From positions 1 to 26,567 of the forward strand of contig JAFUDW010000076.1 of assembly GCA_017464225.1 (NCBI GenBank): a stretch of 26,567 nt of DNA, in the 5' to 3' direction. The translations under genes and the position numbers were made by a program. Shown here piece after piece: positions 24,736 to 26,567 of the stretch. A model generated the notes under the pieces. It did not search any database. It worked only from the letters and a program-made list of their open reading frames with translations, and was not told the DNA's origin. Position 1 is the first letter of the stretch, and each line of letters starts with the position of its first letter. The DNA is from Clostridia bacterium (GTDB taxonomy: Bacteria > Bacillota_A > Clostridia > Christensenellales > Aristaeellaceae).

Positions 24736-26160
24736 TCATTCCTTTCCGTTCCAACAGTAGGTGCACAATTCGCAGGCGGGCAGGCCGATGGCGGCGATCA
24801 CGCCCTCCAGGCTCTGGAATTCCAGCGAGGCGAAATTGAACCGCTTGCAGATGGCCCTGCGCAGGTTTTGCCCGCGCTCGGTGGCGCTGTCGCTGTACTC
24901 GTCGATATGCGCAAAGCCCGCCTCGCCCTCCAGCTCCATGATCACCCGCCGGGCGATCAGATCCATATCGCTGTTGGAGCGTGAAAAATTGAGATACTTG
25001 CAGGCGTACATGATGGGCGGACAGGCCGAGCGCATGTGTACCGACCGCGCGCCGTTTTCATACAGGAAATCCACCGTTTCCTTGAGCTGGGTTCCACGCA
25101 CGATGGAATCGTCCACAAAAAGCAGGTTTTTATCCTTGATCAGCTCATGCACCGGGATCTGCTTCATTTTGGCGATCTTGTTGCGGTCGCTCTGATGTGT
25201 GGGGATGAAGCTGCGGCTCCAGGTGGGCGTATACTTGATGAAGGCCCGGGCAAAGCGCTTGCCGCTGCGGTTGGAATAGCCGATGGCGTGGGGCGTACCG
25301 CTGTCGGGCACGCCGCCCACATAATCGATCTCCCGGGCCGTCCCGGTCTTTTCGTCGTGTTCGGCCATGATCTCGCCGTTGCGGTAGCGCATGGCCTCCA
25401 CGTTGACGCCCTCATAGGTGGAGGTGGGATAGCCGTAATACGTCCACAGGAAGGAGCAGATGCGCTTTTTCTCCCCGGGAGCGGCCAATTGCGCCATGCC
25501 GCAAGGCGTTATCTCCACCACCTCGCCGGGCCCCAGCTCCTTCACGGTAGCGTAGCCAAGCTTTTCATAGGCGAAGGATTCAAAGGATACGGCGTATCCG
25601 TCCTCGCCCTGGCCGATATGGACGGGCAGGCGTCCCACCTTGTCCCTGGCGGCGATCAGGCTGCCGTCGTCCTTGAGGATCAGGATGGAGGCCGTGCCCT
25701 CGATCACCTCGTTGGCGTAGCGGATGCCCTCCGCGAAGCTGTCCTTCTGGTTGATGATGGCGGCCAACAGCACCGTGCTGTTCACCCGTCCGCCGGTCAT
25801 GGCGTCAAAATAGCTGCCGCTGCGGCTCAGGCACAGGTCGATCAGCGCGTCGGCATTATTGATCACGCCCACCATGCAGATGGCATAGGTGCCAAAACGG
25901 GAACGCACCAGCAGCGGCTGGGGATCGCTGTCGCTGATGCAGCCAATGGCGCTGGTGCCGCGCATTTCTTCAAAAATATGCTCAAACTTGGTGCGGAAGG
26001 GGGAATTTTCAATGTTGTGGATCTTGCGCTGCAGGCCGATCTGCCGATCATAGGCCGCCATACCGCCCCGCCGGGTGCCCAGGTGACTATGGTAATCGGT
26101 GCCGAAAAACACATCGGCCATGCAGTCGCGTCTGGAGGTGATGCCAAAGAATCCGCCCAC
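24736..26160 (-). CDS. purF: Amidophosphoribosyltransferase with degenerate glutaminase domain
   Basis: The 474-residue protein should make phosphoribosylamine from PRPP. The PRPP loop FVDDSIVRGT (around 348-356) and the fold around it are intact. Likely iron-sulfur ligands C235, C387, C463 and C466 match the clostridial/Bacillus PurF pattern. The N-terminal domain is unusual. Mature PurF normally begins with the nucleophile Cys (CGVFGI); here the start is MGGFFGI and a stop codon (TGA) lies two codons upstream, so no Cys-first form exists. The glutamine-binding RYAT, HNGN and SSDTE motifs are also missing (ISDSDPQ, VINNAD and NSTVL instead). GTG start, AAAGGAG ten bases upstream. Ammonia-dependent activity is inferred. 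A similar Cys-less form is, to my recollection, annotated in some Bacteroidetes and Clostridia. Confidence 0.88.
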   Translation of the reverse strand: MGGFFGITSRRDCMADVFFGTDYHSHLGTRRGGMAAYDRQIGLQRKIHNIENSPFRTKFEHIFEEMRGTSAIGCISDSDPQPLLVRSRFGTYAICMVGVINNADALIDLCLSRSGSYFDAMTGGRVNSTVLLAAIINQKDSFAEGIRYANEVIEGTASILILKDDGSLIAARDKVGRLPVHIGQGEDGYAVSFESFAYEKLGYATVKELGPGEVVEITPCGMAQLAAPGEKKRICSFLWTYYGYPTSTYEGVNVEAMRYRNGEIMAEHDEKTGTAREIDYVGGVPDSGTPHAIGYSNRSGKRFARAFIKYTPTWSRSFIPTHQSDRNKIAKMKQIPVHELIKDKNLLFVDDSIVRGTQLKETVDFLYENGARSVHMRSACPPIMYACKYLNFSRSNSDMDLIARRVIMELEGEAGFAHIDEYSDSATERGQNLRRAICKRFNFASLEFQSLEGVIAAIGLPACELCTYCWNGKE

Positions 26161-26275
26161 GGATCAAATGCTCCTTTAGTTTAGGATACGCTGGGGATTC
26201 GCCGTCCCCCAGCTCCCGCGCCAGAGGTCCTTTCCCTGGCGCAGGGGGCCGGGGCCGCGGCGTCCCTGCCGTTTT
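26161..26275. repeat. Three-hairpin intergenic element between purC and purF
   Basis: Perfect stems lie at 26190-26213 (7 bp, GCTGGGG/CCCCAGC), 26218-26242 (7 bp, GCGCCAG/CTGGCGC) and 26241-26269 (6 bp, GCAGGG/CCCTGC). The CCCTGGCGC core (26234-26242) is shared with the gap at 20453-20461. No T run suggests full termination, as purF follows in the same direction. Confidence 0.6.
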
Positions 26276-26567
26276 TTACGCGAAGAACAGCTTGGACAGC
26301 GTCATGGGATCGATATACTGGCCGTCCTTGTAAACGCGCATGTTGCCGCTGGCGATTTCGTCGATGAGCATCACGTCGCCGTTGGCGTCGTAGCCGAACT
26401 CAAACTTGATATCGTAGAGTACCAGGCCCTTTTCCCGCATATCGTCAGCCACGATCTGGGTGATCTTTTGGGTCATTTCCTTGATGGCGTCGTACTGCTC
26501 TCCCGTCATCACGCCCAGCACGACCAGTCCGTCCTTCGTCACGAGGGGATCGCCCTTCGCATCGTTC
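26276..26567 (-). CDS. purC: Phosphoribosylaminoimidazole-succinocarboxamide synthase, C-terminal part
   Basis: The frame runs off the right edge of the window; only the last 96 residues are present. [18 protein letters not shown], the [13 protein letters not shown] segment and [13 protein letters not shown] match the C-terminal half of SAICAR synthetase, which joins CAIR and aspartate with ATP, step seven. The start codon, promoter and any upstream regulatory element of the operon are outside the window. The 115-base gap to purF contains the three-hairpin element. Confidence 0.9.
   Translation of the reverse strand, partial: NDAKGDPLVTKDGLVVLGVMTGEQYDAIKEMTQKITQIVADDMREKGLVLYDIKFEFGYDANGDVMLIDEIASGNMRVYKDGQYIDPMTLSKLFFA

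Overview
The window is a GC-rich bacterial chromosome segment. It most likely comes from an anaerobic, low-oxygen Firmicutes lineage (class Clostridia; an uncultured gut or rumen relative is plausible). The evidence is the single-chain Clostridia-type PurL, the separate AICAR formyltransferase with an archaeal-type IMP cyclohydrolase, formate-tetrahydrofolate ligase, Cache-AraC regulation of a transporter, and strong AGGAGG-type ribosome binding sites. The exact taxon cannot be fixed from the sequence alone. No tRNA, rRNA, CRISPR, IS element or phage gene was seen.

Layout. (1) 1-3145: a metallo-beta-lactamase-fold hydrolase on the - strand, divergent from a phosphoglycerate mutase whose two halves are in swapped order (a circular permutation). 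(2) 3136-10624: a membrane-anchored Cache/AraC regulator on the - strand, divergent from a four-gene ABC importer operon on the + strand. The operon encodes a binding protein, ATPase 1, a fused double permease and ATPase 2, and ends at a strong hairpin. (3) 10675-13385: a molybdate importer operon, modA-modB-modC, on the - strand. (4) 13440-26567: a long - strand purine operon read from the right edge: purC (cut by the window edge), purF, purM, a formate/nitrite-type channel, purN, a PurO-type IMP cyclohydrolase, AICAR formyltransferase, purD, purL, fhs.

How the genes fit together. The purine operon supplies most steps from PRPP to IMP; purE and purB are not in the window. It also carries its own one-carbon supply: a compact formate channel and formate-tetrahydrofolate ligase, which would make the 10-formyl-THF used by PurN and AICAR formyltransferase. 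PurF has lost every glutaminase residue I could check, so it may depend on free ammonia. Two gaps in this operon (20189-20497 and 26161-26275) are chains of hairpins that share a short core.

The strongest candidates for something unusual are the circularly permuted iPGM, the glutaminase-less PurF, and the formate-channel/purine operon. Both importer operons place a GC-rich hairpin directly after the binding-protein gene, which suggests differential expression of the binding proteins.
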